This document shows positions 25,122-34,566 of a stretch of DNA of 64,000 nt, piece by piece. The position numbers and the translations under genes were made by a program. How positions within the stretch are numbered: the stretch's first letter is position 1; every line of letters starts with the position of its first letter. The notes beneath the pieces were generated by a model, which saw only the letters and a list, made by a program, of their open reading frames with translations, had not been told where the DNA came from and searched no databases. The DNA is from Streptomyces sp. NBC_01262. Lineage in GTDB: Bacteria > Actinomycetota > Actinomycetes > Streptomycetales > Streptomycetaceae. The stretch spans positions 7,472,501 to 7,536,500 of the forward strand of contig NZ_CP108462.1 of the NCBI RefSeq assembly GCF_036226365.1, in the 5' to 3' direction.

Positions 25122-27074
25122 ATGGTGTCCAGCACCACCGAACCCAGCCGTTTGCGCGCGTGGATGCTGGAGGGCCTGTCCGACATGGCCAAACACCAGT
25201 CGGGCAAGGGCGCCGCCGCGCCGGCTCCAGCCGCGCACCAGGGGCAGCGGTGGTGGCGGGTGATGTGCCTCACCGGCGTCGACTACTTCTCGACGCTGGG
25301 CTATCAGCCCGGCATCGCGGCCCTGGCGGCCGGGCTGCTGTCGCCGATCGCGACGATCGTGCTGGTGATCGTGACCCTGGCCGGGGCGCTGCCGGTGTAC
25401 CGGCGGGTGGCGGAGGAGAGCCCGCACGGCGAGGGTTCCATCGCGATGCTGGAGCGGCTGCTGTCGTTCTGGCAGGGCAAGCTGTTCGTGCTGGCGCTGC
25501 TGGGGTTCGCCGCCACCGACTTCCTGATCACCATCACCTTGTCGGCGGCGGACGCGGCCACCCACCTGGTGGAGAACCCGCACTTCAACAGTTTTCTGCA
25601 CGGCCAGCAGATGATCATCACCCTGGCGCTGGTCGCCCTGCTGGGCGCGGTGTTCCTCAAGGGCTTCCTGGAGGCCATCGGTGTCGCCGTCGTCCTGGTC
25701 GGCATCTACCTGGCGCTCAATGTCGTCGTGGTGGTCGTCGGGTTCTGGCATGTGGCCACCGAGGGACATGTGGTCACCGACTGGACGCACGGGCTGACCG
25801 CCGAACACGGCAACGTCTTCGTGATGATCGGCGTGGCTCTGATCATCTTCCCGAAGCTCGCGCTGGGCATGTCCGGCTTCGAGACCGGCGTCGCGGTCAT
25901 GCCGCACGTCGAGGGCGACCCCGATGACACCGAGGAGAAGCCCACCGGGCGTATCCGCGGCACGAAGCAGCTGCTGACCACGGCGGCGGTCATCATGAGC
26001 GTCTTCCTGATCGCCACCAGCTTCATCACCACCCTGCTGATCCCCGAGAAGGACTTCGAGAACGGCGGCCCCGCCAACGGCCGCGCCCTGGCCTACCTCG
26101 CGCACCAGTACCTGGGCGACGGCTTCGGCACCGTCTACGACTTCTCCACCATCGCCATCCTGTGGTTCGCCGGCGCCTCCGCCATGGCCGGGCTCCTCAA
26201 CCTGATGCCCCGCTACCTGCCCCGCTACGGCATGGCCCCGCACTGGGCGCGGGCGGTGCGTCCGATGGTCCTGGTCTTCACCCTCGTCGCGTTCCTGGTG
26301 ACCTGGATCTTCGACGCCGACGTGGACGCCCAGGGCGGCGCCTACGCCACCGGTGTGCTGGTCCTGATGAGCTCCGCGGCGATCGCGGTGACCATCGCCG
26401 CGCGTAAGGCCGGGCAGCGCAACTGGATGATCGGCTTCGCCGTCATCTCCGTGGTCTTCCTCTATACGACTGCCGTCAATGTCGCGGAGCGGCCGGACGG
26501 TGTGAAGATCGGCGCCTGCTTCATCGCCGGCATCATCCTCGTCTCGCTGCTGTCCCGGCTCGCCCGCGCCTTCGAACTGCGCGTCACCAGCGTCGAACTC
26601 GACGACATGGCGGAACGCTTCGTACGCGACATCGCCAGCCGCAAGATCCGCTTCATCGCCAACGAACCCGACCGCCGCGATGTCGCGGAGTACCGCGACA
26701 AGGCTCAGCAGATCCGTGCCGACAACGACCTCGCCGAATCCGACGACTTCGTCTTCGTCGAGGTCACCATCCTGGACGCTTCCGAATTCGAAGCCGGGCT
26801 CACGGTTCGGGGCGAGGTGCTGCACGGCCGCTACCGCGTCCTGAGGCTGGAGAGCTCCTCCATCCCCAACGCGCTGGCCGCGCTGCTCCTGCACGTACGC
26901 GACGCCACCGGTCAGCGGCCCCACATGTACTTCGAGTGGACCGAGGGCAACCCCTTCGCCCAGTTCCTGCGCTTCTTCCTCTTCGGCCAGGGCGAAGTCG
27001 CCCCCGTCACCCGCGAAGTCCTCCGCGAAGCCGAGCCCGACCGCAACCGCCGGCCCCGGGTCCACGTCGGCTGA
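25122..27074 (+). CDS. APC-superfamily amino acid permease with soluble C-terminal domain
   Basis: 650 residues. After a charged N-terminal 45 residues comes the first helix region (GVDYFSTLGYQPGIAALAAG), then about 12 transmembrane segments up to about residue 485. The last 160 residues are soluble (VTSVELDDMAERFVRDIA..) with no obvious catalytic motif, resembling the tails of KUP/APC-type permeases. Predicted to move an amino acid or cation with protons. AGGAG lies 4 bases before ATG 25122. Substrate cannot be told from sequence. It is followed by the repeat-rich gene-free region. Confidence 0.85.
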   Translation: MVSSTTEPSRLRAWMLEGLSDMAKHQSGKGAAAPAPAAHQGQRWWRVMCLTGVDYFSTLGYQPGIAALAAGLLSPIATIVLVIVTLAGALPVYRRVAEESPHGEGSIAMLERLLSFWQGKLFVLALLGFAATDFLITITLSAADAATHLVENPHFNSFLHGQQMIITLALVALLGAVFLKGFLEAIGVAVVLVGIYLALNVVVVVVGFWHVATEGHVVTDWTHGLTAEHGNVFVMIGVALIIFPKLALGMSGFETGVAVMPHVEGDPDDTEEKPTGRIRGTKQLLTTAAVIMSVFLIATSFITTLLIPEKDFENGGPANGRALAYLAHQYLGDGFGTVYDFSTIAILWFAGASAMAGLLNLMPRYLPRYGMAPHWARAVRPMVLVFTLVAFLVTWIFDADVDAQGGAYATGVLVLMSSAAIAVTIAARKAGQRNWMIGFAVISVVFLYTTAVNVAERPDGVKIGACFIAGIILVSLLSRLARAFELRVTSVELDDMAERFVRDIASRKIRFIANEPDRRDVAEYRDKAQQIRADNDLAESDDFVFVEVTILDASEFEAGLTVRGEVLHGRYRVLRLESSSIPNALAALLLHVRDATGQRPHMYFEWTEGNPFAQFLRFFLFGQGEVAPVTREVLREAEPDRNRRPRVHVG

Positions 27075-27753
27075 ACCGTTGCGGTGCCCTCGGTCGTGGC
27101 CGACGGTTCCGTCCTCAATCGCCGGACGGGCTGGTTGGCCTGGGGGTCGGTGCCACCACCGGGGATCTCTCCTCGGCGCTCGCGACTCTGGTCCCTTGCT
27201 TGTCCGTACCCGGGATCCTCGCTCGTCGCGCTGCGGGAGAACCCCGGCATGTCCCCTCCCGGCCGGAAGCGTTCACTTCAGCCCGTCCGGCGTTTGAGGA
27301 CACGCCCGCAGGGCGTTCGGGGGCCCGGGGGCTTGCCCCCGGCGGGTCCGGGCGGAGCCCGGTTTCGGGAAGGGGCGGGGTGGGGGAAACCCCCTCGCCC
27401 GGCCAGGGCGCGGGCGGTGCCCACGACCCCGATGGCCGGGGGCCGACGCAGCGGTCCGAAGCCAACGCAGTTCAGCCCGCCCGGGCTTGAGGACACGCAC
27501 CCCCACTGGCCGGTGGCCGCCATCCGGCCGAAGGGGACGGTGGAGGGATGCGCCCGGAAGCGACGAGCGAGGATCCCGGGTGCGGACAAGGCCGACCAGA
27601 GTCGCGAGCGCTGAGGACGCAGTCCCGGCAGGCGGCCCCGGCCCAGACGAAACGGCAGGCGCACACCGGCCGACCCAGCCTGTCCGGCGTTTGAGGACGG
27701 AACCAGCAACCCCAACAAACGGCACCGCAACAGCAACCGCACCGGCGCAGCCG
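27075..27753. repeat. Gene-free stretch with clustered REP-like palindromic repeat units
   Basis: No coding pattern is convincing in this 679-bp stretch between the permease and kdpD ends. It carries four units of the repeat seen at 14437: 27111-27133 (one orientation), and 27280-27302, 27474-27494 and 27676-27698 (opposite orientation), each around a CAGCCCGTCCGGCG core with TTGAGGAC. Other GC-rich inverted stretches lie between units (GGGGGCCCGGGGGCTTGCCC near 27317). Opposite-facing units can pair into large hairpins and may end transcription from both sides. Confidence 0.75.
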
Positions 27754-30210
27754 CTACGCGCAGGCCAGGGAGACGACCATCGTCAGGCCTTCTCCCGGCG
27801 TGTCCTCGGGGAAGAGCGTGCCGCCCATCGCCTCGGTGAGGCCGCGGGAGAGGGCGAGGCCGAGGCCGAGGCCGGTGGTGTTGTCGGTGTCGCCGAGGCG
27901 CTGGAAGGGCTCGAAGACGCGGTCGCGGTCCTGGTGGGGGAGGCCGGGGCCGCGGTCGACGATGCGGAGTTCGACGCGGGAGCCGAGCGTGCTGGCGCTG
28001 ATGAGGACGGGCTTGCCGACGGGCGTGTGACGGACGGCGTTGGCGACGAGGTTGGCGACGACCCGGACGAGCAGGGGAGGGTCGGCGAGGACCGGGGGGA
28101 TGTCGTCGAGGCCCTGGGTGACTATGTCGACGGGGCTGTCGGGCAGGGGCACGTCGGCCAGCGCCGTCGGCTGGAGGTGCAGGGTGAGGGCGCCGGCCTG
28201 GAGGCGGCTGAGGTCGAGGAGGTTGTCGACCAGGCGGTTGAGGCGGTCCAGCGACTCCTCGGCGGTGGCGAGGAGTTCGTCGCGGTCGTCGTCGGAGAAC
28301 TCGACGTCGTGGCTGCGCAGGCTGCTGACGGCCGCCCAGGCGCCGGCCAGCGGCGTACGCAGGTCGTGGCTGACGGCCTGGAGGAGCGCGGTGCGCATGC
28401 GGTCGGCCGCCTTGACGGGCTCGACCTCGGCGGCGGCCTCGGCGAGGCGGGCGCGTTCCAGGGCGGCGGCGACATGGCCGGCGAAGGCGGTGAGGACGCG
28501 GCGTTCGGACGCGGCGAGGCGGCGGCCGCGCAGGACGAGGAGGTCGTCGGGGCCGACGGGAACGGTGATGGCACCGTCGCCGGGTTCACCGGGTTCACCG
28601 CTGCGCACCGCGAGTTCCGCGGAGTCCATGCCGAAGGCCTCCCGGGTGCGCTGGAGCAGCGCGTCCACCGCCTGGTCGCCGCGCAGGATGTTGCCCGCAA
28701 GGGAGGAGAGGGTCTCGGCCTCGGCGGTGGCGTTGGCGGCGCGGCGGGACAGCCGTAGCGAGCGGTCCACGATGGTGGCGACGGTGACCGCGACGACCGC
28801 GAAGACGGCCAGGGCGAGCACGTTGTTGGCCTCGCCGATGGTGAAGCGGCCGATCGGCGGGATGAAGAACCAGTTGAGCAGCAGGGACGCGGTGACCGAC
28901 GCGAGCAGCGCGGAGACCACGCCGCCGATGCGGGCGACGCCGACCACGGTGAGGAGGAAGAGCAGGGCCTCGCTGGTGAGGTTGAGGTTGCCCCGGGTGT
29001 TGGCCAGCACGGCGGTGAGCAGTACGGGCAGGACGAGCCCGGCGACGGGCCCGGCGACCTGGCGGGTGCGGGGCAGGGTGCTCTTGGGGGTGGGGAGGAG
29101 GCGGCCGCGCCCGGCGCGTTCGTGGGTGACCATGTGGACGTCGATGTCGCCGGACAGCTCGACGGCGGTCTCGCCGACGCCACGGCCGCCGAGGAAGTGC
29201 GAGAGGCGGCCCCGGCGGCTGGTGCCCATCACGAGCTGGGTGGCGCTCTCGGCGCGGGCGAAGTCCAGCAGGGCGGTGGGGACGTGGTCGCCGACGACGG
29301 AGTGGTAGCTGCCGCCCAGGCTTTCCACGAGCTGCCGCTGCCTGGTCAGGGCGGCGGGGGAGGCGTCGGCGAGGCCGTCGCTGCGGGCGATGTGGACGGC
29401 CAGCAGGTCGCCGCCCGCCGAACGGTCGGCGATCCTGGCCGCCCGGCGGATCAGGGTGTCGCCCTCGGGGCCGCCGGTGAGGGCGACCACGACCCGCTCC
29501 CGGGTCTCCCAGACGCGGCCTATGCCGTGCTCGGAGCGGTACTTGACCAGGGCCTCGTCCACCCGACCCGCGACCCAGAGCAGCGCCATCTCGCGCAGGG
29601 CGGTGAGGTTGCCGACCCGGAAGTAGTTCGACAGGGCCGCGTCGACCTTCTCGGGCGCGTAGACGTTGCCGTGCGCCATGCGGCGGCGCAGGGCCTCGGC
29701 GGGCAGGTCGACCAGCTCGATCTGGTGGGCGCGGCGTACGACCTCGTCGGGCACGGTCTCGCGCTGCGGGACGCCGGTGATCTTCTGGACGACGTCGTTG
29801 AGCGATTCCAGGTGCTGGATGTTGACGGTCGTGACGACATCGATGCCGGCCTTGAGCAGTTCGTCGATGTCCTGCCAGCGCTTGGCGTTGCGGCCGCCGG
29901 GGACGTTGGTGTGCGGGAGCTCGTCGACGAGGGCGACCTGCGGGGCCCGGGCCAGGACCGCGTCGAGGTCCATCTCGGTGAAGACGGTGCCCCGGTACTC
30001 GCGCTCGGTGCGGGGCAGGATCTCCAGCCCGTCGAGCATCTCCTCGGTGTTCGGGCGCTTGTGGCACTCCACGAAGCCGACCACGACATCGGTTCCCCGG
30101 CGGGCTCTGCGCTTTCCCTCGTCGAGCATCCGGTACGTCTTGCCGACGCCCGGGGCAGCCCCCAGGAAGACCTTCAGCCTGCCCGGCCGCGCGGGCCCTA
30201 CGGTGGTCAC
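27754..30210 (-). CDS. kdpD: KdpD osmosensitive K+ channel sensor histidine kinase
   Basis: 818 residues. The N-terminal KdpD domain has LGAAPGVGKTYRMLDEG (P-loop, residues 16-32) and LVDELPHTNVPGGRN. A USP-like domain follows (about 225-370), then four transmembrane segments (about 395-490), a GAF-like linker, and the kinase core with VSHDLRTPLAGA (His near 600), the N box NLVANAVRHTP and the G box GLGLGLALSRG. KdpD senses low K+/turgor and normally phosphorylates KdpE to induce kdpFABC. GTG 30210 is chosen with GGAGGG upstream; ATG/GTG starts further up add a poor tail. Neither kdpE nor kdpFABC is in the window, so it is an orphan here. Confidence 0.93.
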   Translation of the reverse strand: MTTVGPARPGRLKVFLGAAPGVGKTYRMLDEGKRRARRGTDVVVGFVECHKRPNTEEMLDGLEILPRTEREYRGTVFTEMDLDAVLARAPQVALVDELPHTNVPGGRNAKRWQDIDELLKAGIDVVTTVNIQHLESLNDVVQKITGVPQRETVPDEVVRRAHQIELVDLPAEALRRRMAHGNVYAPEKVDAALSNYFRVGNLTALREMALLWVAGRVDEALVKYRSEHGIGRVWETRERVVVALTGGPEGDTLIRRAARIADRSAGGDLLAVHIARSDGLADASPAALTRQRQLVESLGGSYHSVVGDHVPTALLDFARAESATQLVMGTSRRGRLSHFLGGRGVGETAVELSGDIDVHMVTHERAGRGRLLPTPKSTLPRTRQVAGPVAGLVLPVLLTAVLANTRGNLNLTSEALLFLLTVVGVARIGGVVSALLASVTASLLLNWFFIPPIGRFTIGEANNVLALAVFAVVAVTVATIVDRSLRLSRRAANATAEAETLSSLAGNILRGDQAVDALLQRTREAFGMDSAELAVRSGEPGEPGDGAITVPVGPDDLLVLRGRRLAASERRVLTAFAGHVAAALERARLAEAAAEVEPVKAADRMRTALLQAVSHDLRTPLAGAWAAVSSLRSHDVEFSDDDRDELLATAEESLDRLNRLVDNLLDLSRLQAGALTLHLQPTALADVPLPDSPVDIVTQGLDDIPPVLADPPLLVRVVANLVANAVRHTPVGKPVLISASTLGSRVELRIVDRGPGLPHQDRDRVFEPFQRLGDTDNTTGLGLGLALSRGLTEAMGGTLFPEDTPGEGLTMVVSLACA

Positions 30211-30331
30211 GAGGTGTGTTCCCTCCCTGAGGGCGGCATGTGACGCAACGCCACTTGGGGCCGGCTCCCTTGCCGCCGGCCCTGTAAGCAAAGGCCCTCC
30301 GCCGAGGGATTGCCGCTGCCCTTAGCGCCCT

Positions 30332-30373
30332 CCTGACGCGGGCCCGGGAAGCCTTGACGCGATCTTGACGCGG
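30332..30373 (+). promoter_or_regulatory. TTGACGCG direct repeats in the kdpD-antiporter divergent region
   Basis: TTGACGCG occurs at 30354 and 30365, exactly 11 nt apart, and a CTGACGCG variant at 30333. Tandem sites at about 11-nt spacing are typical for OmpR-class response regulators, the class to which KdpE belongs. A further single TTGACGCGG lies at 32247, upstream of the GH13 gene. Direct evidence for binding is absent. Confidence 0.35.
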
Positions 30374-30469
30374 GTGTCCCCGGCACAGGGCCGATAGAGT
30401 GAGAGCGGAGTGCCGGGAAGTCTGGTCGGCCGGGCCGCGCGAAGCGTCCTGTAGGGCGATCAGGGGTGC

Positions 30470-32020
30470 GTGGGTTGCGTGCGCAGTGTCGGAACGGTTC
30501 TCTTCCTCGTGGTGCTGGCCACCGTCGTGGCCACCGGCGCCAGACGCTGGCGCATACCCGCCCCCTCGCTGCTGGTCGTGGCCGGGCTCGTCGTCGGACT
30601 GGCCCCCGGGGTGCCCGACATCCATGTGACGCCCGAGATCATCGGGCTGGTCGTACTGCCCCCGCTGCTGTACGCCTCCGCCGAGGAGATGTCCTGGCGT
30701 GAGCTGCGGCTGGTCTGGAAGCCGGTCACGGTGCTCGCGGTCGGGCTGGTGCTGTTCTCGGCGGCGGCCGTCGGTGCGGTCGCCTCGGCCGTCACCCCGC
30801 TGCCGCTGACCATGGCCTTCGTGCTGGGCGCGGTGCTGGCCAGCACCGACCCGGTAGCGGTCACCGCGCTGGGGCGGCGGCTGTCGCTGCCGCCCCGGGT
30901 ACAGGTCCTGGTCCAGGCCGAGAGCCTGTTCAACGACGCCACCTCGCTGGTGCTGTTCCGGGTGGCGGTCTCGGTGGCCGTGGCCTCGGGGGCGGTCACC
31001 TGGCCGGGCGTCGGCGGCGAGTTCGCGCTGCTGGCGGGCGGGGGCTGCGCGCTGGGGGCGGCGGTCGCCGGGGCGGTGGCGCTGATCCGGCGGCGTACGC
31101 AGGACCCGGTGCTGGAGACGGTGATCGCGCTGGTCACCCCGTACGCGTCCTATGTCCTCGCCGAATCCCTGCACACCTCCGGCGTCACGGCGGTCGTCGT
31201 GACCGGGGTGGTGCTCGGCGGCACCGGGCAGCGGCTCACCAACGCCCGCATCCGGCTGCAACTGCACGCCGTGTACGGCACCGTGGTCTTCCTGCTGGAG
31301 AGTGTCGTCTTCAGCCTGATCGGCCTGGAGCTGCCCGGCCTGATCCGCGACCTCAGCAACGCCGACGGGCTGTGGCCGCTCCAGGCGCTGGCGGTCGCCG
31401 CCACCTTGATGACCGTACGGATGCTGTGGGTGTTCCCGCTCTCGGCCGCCCTGCAGCGCAAGAACGGCGGCCCGGAGTCCTCGTGGCGGGTGGCCGCCGT
31501 GACCTCGTGGGCCGGTACGCGCGGGGTGGTGCCGCTGGCCGCCGCGCTGTCCATCCCGCTGGCCGCCGACGACGGCACGCCGCTGCCGCAGCGCGAGCTG
31601 GTGCTCGTCCTGGCCACCTCGGTGGTCGTGGTCACCCTGATCGTGCAGGGCTTCACCCTCGCCCCGCTGGTCCGCCGCTCCGGGATCGCCCTGGAGCCCG
31701 CCCATACCCGCCGCGAGGAGGCCGAGGCCGCCGCCGGCATCGCGGAGGCGGGCCTGCGGCACCTGGAGGAGATGGCGGACCTGGAGGCGGTCCCGGAGGT
31801 GGTCGTGGACCGCCTGCGGCGCCAGCTCCGGACCCGGCAGGACCACGCCCGCGAACGGTTCGACGGCGACGACTCCTACTGGGAGCTGCGACGCGACGTC
31901 ATCGCCGTCGAGAACGCCGAACTCCAGCGCCTCTACGACAGCAACCGGATCAGCGAAACCACCCGGCGCCGCCTCCAGCGCTCCCTGGACCTGGAGGAGG
32001 CCGGGCTGGGGGAGTCCTAG
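30470..32020 (+). CDS. Na+/H+ antiporter (CPA1/NhaP type)
   Basis: 516 residues with about 12 membrane segments in the first 400. CPA1 signatures: LGAVLASTDPVAVTAL (the TDP motif) and AESLFNDATSLVLF (the ND pair that binds the cation). The C-terminal ~110 residues are cytosolic and acidic/helical (HTRREEAEAAAG, LQRLYDSNRI). Exchanges Na+ or K+ for H+, so it fits with a neighbouring K+/turgor kinase. GTG 30470 and GTG 30479 are both possible starts. Confidence 0.92.
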   Translation: MGCVRSVGTVLFLVVLATVVATGARRWRIPAPSLLVVAGLVVGLAPGVPDIHVTPEIIGLVVLPPLLYASAEEMSWRELRLVWKPVTVLAVGLVLFSAAAVGAVASAVTPLPLTMAFVLGAVLASTDPVAVTALGRRLSLPPRVQVLVQAESLFNDATSLVLFRVAVSVAVASGAVTWPGVGGEFALLAGGGCALGAAVAGAVALIRRRTQDPVLETVIALVTPYASYVLAESLHTSGVTAVVVTGVVLGGTGQRLTNARIRLQLHAVYGTVVFLLESVVFSLIGLELPGLIRDLSNADGLWPLQALAVAATLMTVRMLWVFPLSAALQRKNGGPESSWRVAAVTSWAGTRGVVPLAAALSIPLAADDGTPLPQRELVLVLATSVVVVTLIVQGFTLAPLVRRSGIALEPAHTRREEAEAAAGIAEAGLRHLEEMADLEAVPEVVVDRLRRQLRTRQDHARERFDGDDSYWELRRDVIAVENAELQRLYDSNRISETTRRRLQRSLDLEEAGLGES

Positions 32021-32303
32021 ACCCGGTCCGGGAGCCGGAAGCGCAAGCGGCAGATCACCTCGCGGCTCAGCCCGCGTACGGACGCCGCCAGCACCAGGAC
32101 GATCGCCGGGATCAGGGGGCGCTTCGGCGATGGTGACGGACTTCGGTATTTCGCTGTTCCTCCGGGTGTCTGGAATGCCCAGCGTCAGGCCGCCCGCGGG
32201 CCCGCGCACGCTCTCTTGTCGCGCTCCTGGCACCCCGCGCCGCAATCTTGACGCGGGAGCGGCGTCTCCGCAGTCACGTAGCATGCGCCGCATGGGAGCC
32301 CGT

Positions 32304-33572
32304 ATGCGATGGTCCGAGCACGCCATCTGGTGGCACGTCTACCCCCTCGGCTTCACCGGCGCCGAGCGCGAAGCCCTCCCGCCCTCCGCCCCGCCCGTCC
32401 CCCGGCTCGCCGGCCTCGCCGACTGGCTCGACTACCTCGTCGAACTCGGCTGCAACGGCCTCGCCCTCGGCCCCGTCTTCGCCTCCGAGACCCACGGCTA
32501 CGACACCCTCGACCACTTCCGCGTCGACCCCCGCCTCGGCACCGAGGACGACCTGCTCCGCCTCCTCGACCAGGCCTCCGCCCGTGGCGTCCGTGTCCTC
32601 CTCGACGGCGTCTTCAACCACGTCGGCCGCGGCTTCCCGCACACCTCCCTCCTACGCCGCGACCCCGACGCCGACGGCGGCTTCGCCACCTTCGAGGGCC
32701 ACCACCGCCTCGTCGCCCTCGACCACGACCAGCCCGCCGTCGCCGACTACGTCACCGACGTCATGACCCACTGGCTCGCCCGAGGCATCGACGGCTGGCG
32801 CCTGGACGCCGCGTACGCCGTCCCCCTGCCCTTCTGGCGTACGGTGACCGATCGCGTACGCGCCCGCTTCCCCGAAGCCTGGCTGGTCGGCGAGGTCATC
32901 CACGGCGACTACCCGGCCTTCGTCCAGCAGGGCGGCCTGGACTCCGTCACCCAGTACGAGCTGTGGAAAGCGGTCTGGAGCTCCCTCAACGACCGCAACC
33001 TCTTTGAGCTGGCCTGGGCGCTCGACCGGCACAACGCCCTCCTCGACGCCTTCGTCCCCCAGACCTTCCTCGGCAACCACGACGTCACCCGCCTCGCCAG
33101 CCGGCTCACCGACGAGCGCCACCTCGCCCACGCCCTGGTCATCCTCCTCACCACCGCCGGCGTCCCCTCCGTCTACTCCGGCGACGAGCAGGCCTTCCGC
33201 GGCATCAAAGAGGACCGCGAAGGCGGCGACGACGCCGTCCGCCCCGCCTTCCCCTCCCACCCCCGCGACCTCGCCCCCCACGGCCTCCCCCTCTACCGCC
33301 TCCACCAGCTCCTCATCGGCCTCCGCCGCCGCCACCCCTGGCTCGTCCACGCCCGCACCACCGTCGCCACCCTCACCAACACCGCCCTCACCTACACCCT
33401 CACCGACCCCGCCGACGCCCGCCACACCCTCGCCGTCGCCCTCAACCTCGCCGACGCCCCGGCCGACCTCGCCCTGCCTCACGCCAACTGGCAACCCGCC
33501 GCCGGCGACGCCGAGTTCGCCCCCGACCGCGTACGGCTGCCCGCCCAGGGCTGGGCCATCGCGACGGGGTGA
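32304..33572 (+). CDS. GH13 alpha-amylase family protein
   Basis: 422 residues, shorter than most amylases. GH13 regions are in order: DGVFNHVG (near 100), GWRLDAAY with the nucleophile Asp (near 162), LVGEVIHGD with the acid/base Glu (near 195) and FLGNHDVTR with the stabilising Asp (near 255). Substrate is unclear: maltooligosaccharide or sucrose-like transglycosylation are common for short intracellular forms. No signal peptide. ATG 32304 is chosen with GGGAG before it; in-frame ATGs at 32283 and 32292 are possible. Its last 94 bp overlap the convergent adenosine deaminase gene. The stretch 32021-32303 upstream holds no convincing gene. Confidence 0.88.
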   Translation: MRWSEHAIWWHVYPLGFTGAEREALPPSAPPVPRLAGLADWLDYLVELGCNGLALGPVFASETHGYDTLDHFRVDPRLGTEDDLLRLLDQASARGVRVLLDGVFNHVGRGFPHTSLLRRDPDADGGFATFEGHHRLVALDHDQPAVADYVTDVMTHWLARGIDGWRLDAAYAVPLPFWRTVTDRVRARFPEAWLVGEVIHGDYPAFVQQGGLDSVTQYELWKAVWSSLNDRNLFELAWALDRHNALLDAFVPQTFLGNHDVTRLASRLTDERHLAHALVILLTTAGVPSVYSGDEQAFRGIKEDREGGDDAVRPAFPSHPRDLAPHGLPLYRLHQLLIGLRRRHPWLVHARTTVATLTNTALTYTLTDPADARHTLAVALNLADAPADLALPHANWQPAAGDAEFAPDRVRLPAQGWAIATG

Positions 33573-34555
33573 CCGCCCAGCCAGGCGTCGATACGCCCGA
33601 CCGCATGGTCCACCAGGTCGCGCGGCGCCCCCGAGGCCTCGACCGACGTACGGGCGATAGCGGCCAGTTGGGGGTCGGCAAGCGCGAGCGCGCTGCGCGC
33701 GGACTCGTACTCCTGCAGGATGCCGGGCCCGAAAAGAAGCGGGTCGTCGGCGTTGAGGGTGCACCGGACACCGGCCCGCAGCAGCCGTGGCAGGGGGTGC
33801 GCCTCCATGGACGCCACCACGCCCAGAGCGACATTGGAGGCCGGGCAGACATCCAGCACGACGCCCTCCGAGGCGAGGCGGGCGACCAGGTCCGGGTCTT
33901 CAACCGCCCGTATCCCGTGGGCTATTCGGCGGGCGCCGAGGCTGTCGAGGGCGGCGCGCACGCTGTCCGGCCCCGCCAGCTCGCCCGCATGTGGCGCCGA
34001 GATCAGCCCGGCCTCGCGCGCGACCGCGAACGCCTCCGCGAACGGCTCCGGCCCGTACGCCGCTTCGTCCCCGGCGAGGCCGAAGGAGACCACGCCCTCG
34101 CCCGCGCGGCGGGCCGCGAGGCGGGCCATGACGACGGCCTCGGAGGGATCCGCGTTACGGCGGGCGACCGCGACGACGCCGAACCCGATGCCCAGCCCGG
34201 CTGCGGTGCGGCGGCCCTCGTCGATAACGGCGTCGAGCACGGCGAGTGCCGCCTCCGGGTCCTCCTCGTACGTCAACGGATTCACCTGCGGCTCGACCCA
34301 CACCGCCCCGTCCGCCGCTGCGTCCTCGACCACCTCTCGGACCAGCCGGAGCAGGTGCTCCCGTGGGCCGTTCCGTACCAGTCGTGCCGCCGCGCTGTAC
34401 AGGGGCTGAAAGTCCGCGAAAGATCCGTAGCCACGTAGGGCCGGCGGTGGCTCCCCGCGCTCTGCCGCGAGTTCGGCGAGCGTGCCGGGGCGCATCGCGC
34501 CTTCGAGGTGGAGATGGAGATGGGCCTTGGGCAGCCGGGCGAGGTCGCATCCCAT
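33479..34555 (-). CDS. Adenosine deaminase
   Basis: 358 residues of the metal-dependent amidohydrolase/ADA family. Zinc ligands and active-site motifs are in order: KAHLHLHLEG (residues 10-19), the HAGE motif (ISAPHAGELAG), RIAHGIRAVE and NADDPLLFG. Converts adenosine to inosine, or an analogous purine nucleoside or base deamination. The last ~30 residues overlap the 3' end of the GH13 gene and are probably an extension without fixed function. The downstream Nudix gene ends 11 bp before the start codon region, so this gene lies at the end of the mut operon direction and may be transcribed with it. Confidence 0.9.
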   Translation of the reverse strand: MGCDLARLPKAHLHLHLEGAMRPGTLAELAAERGEPPPALRGYGSFADFQPLYSAAARLVRNGPREHLLRLVREVVEDAAADGAVWVEPQVNPLTYEEDPEAALAVLDAVIDEGRRTAAGLGIGFGVVAVARRNADPSEAVVMARLAARRAGEGVVSFGLAGDEAAYGPEPFAEAFAVAREAGLISAPHAGELAGPDSVRAALDSLGARRIAHGIRAVEDPDLVARLASEGVVLDVCPASNVALGVVASMEAHPLPRLLRAGVRCTLNADDPLLFGPGILQEYESARSALALADPQLAAIARTSVEASGAPRDLVDHAVGRIDAWLGGHPVAMAQPWAGSRTRSGANSASPAAGCQLA

Positions 34556-34566
34556 GGGCTGTCACC

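Noticed and set aside
32021..32160. Hydrophobic minus-strand segment (LIPAIVLVLAAS) that looks like a helix
   Set aside because: No start codon with a ribosome site in this frame; a GGAGG lies upstream but no ATG/GTG/TTG follows in frame. Probably a remnant or chance.
28595..32326. Minus-strand frame of 1243 codons across the antiporter and kdpD region
   Set aside because: Antisense to the antiporter and out of frame with kdpD; composition is Arg/Gly/Pro-rich without domains.
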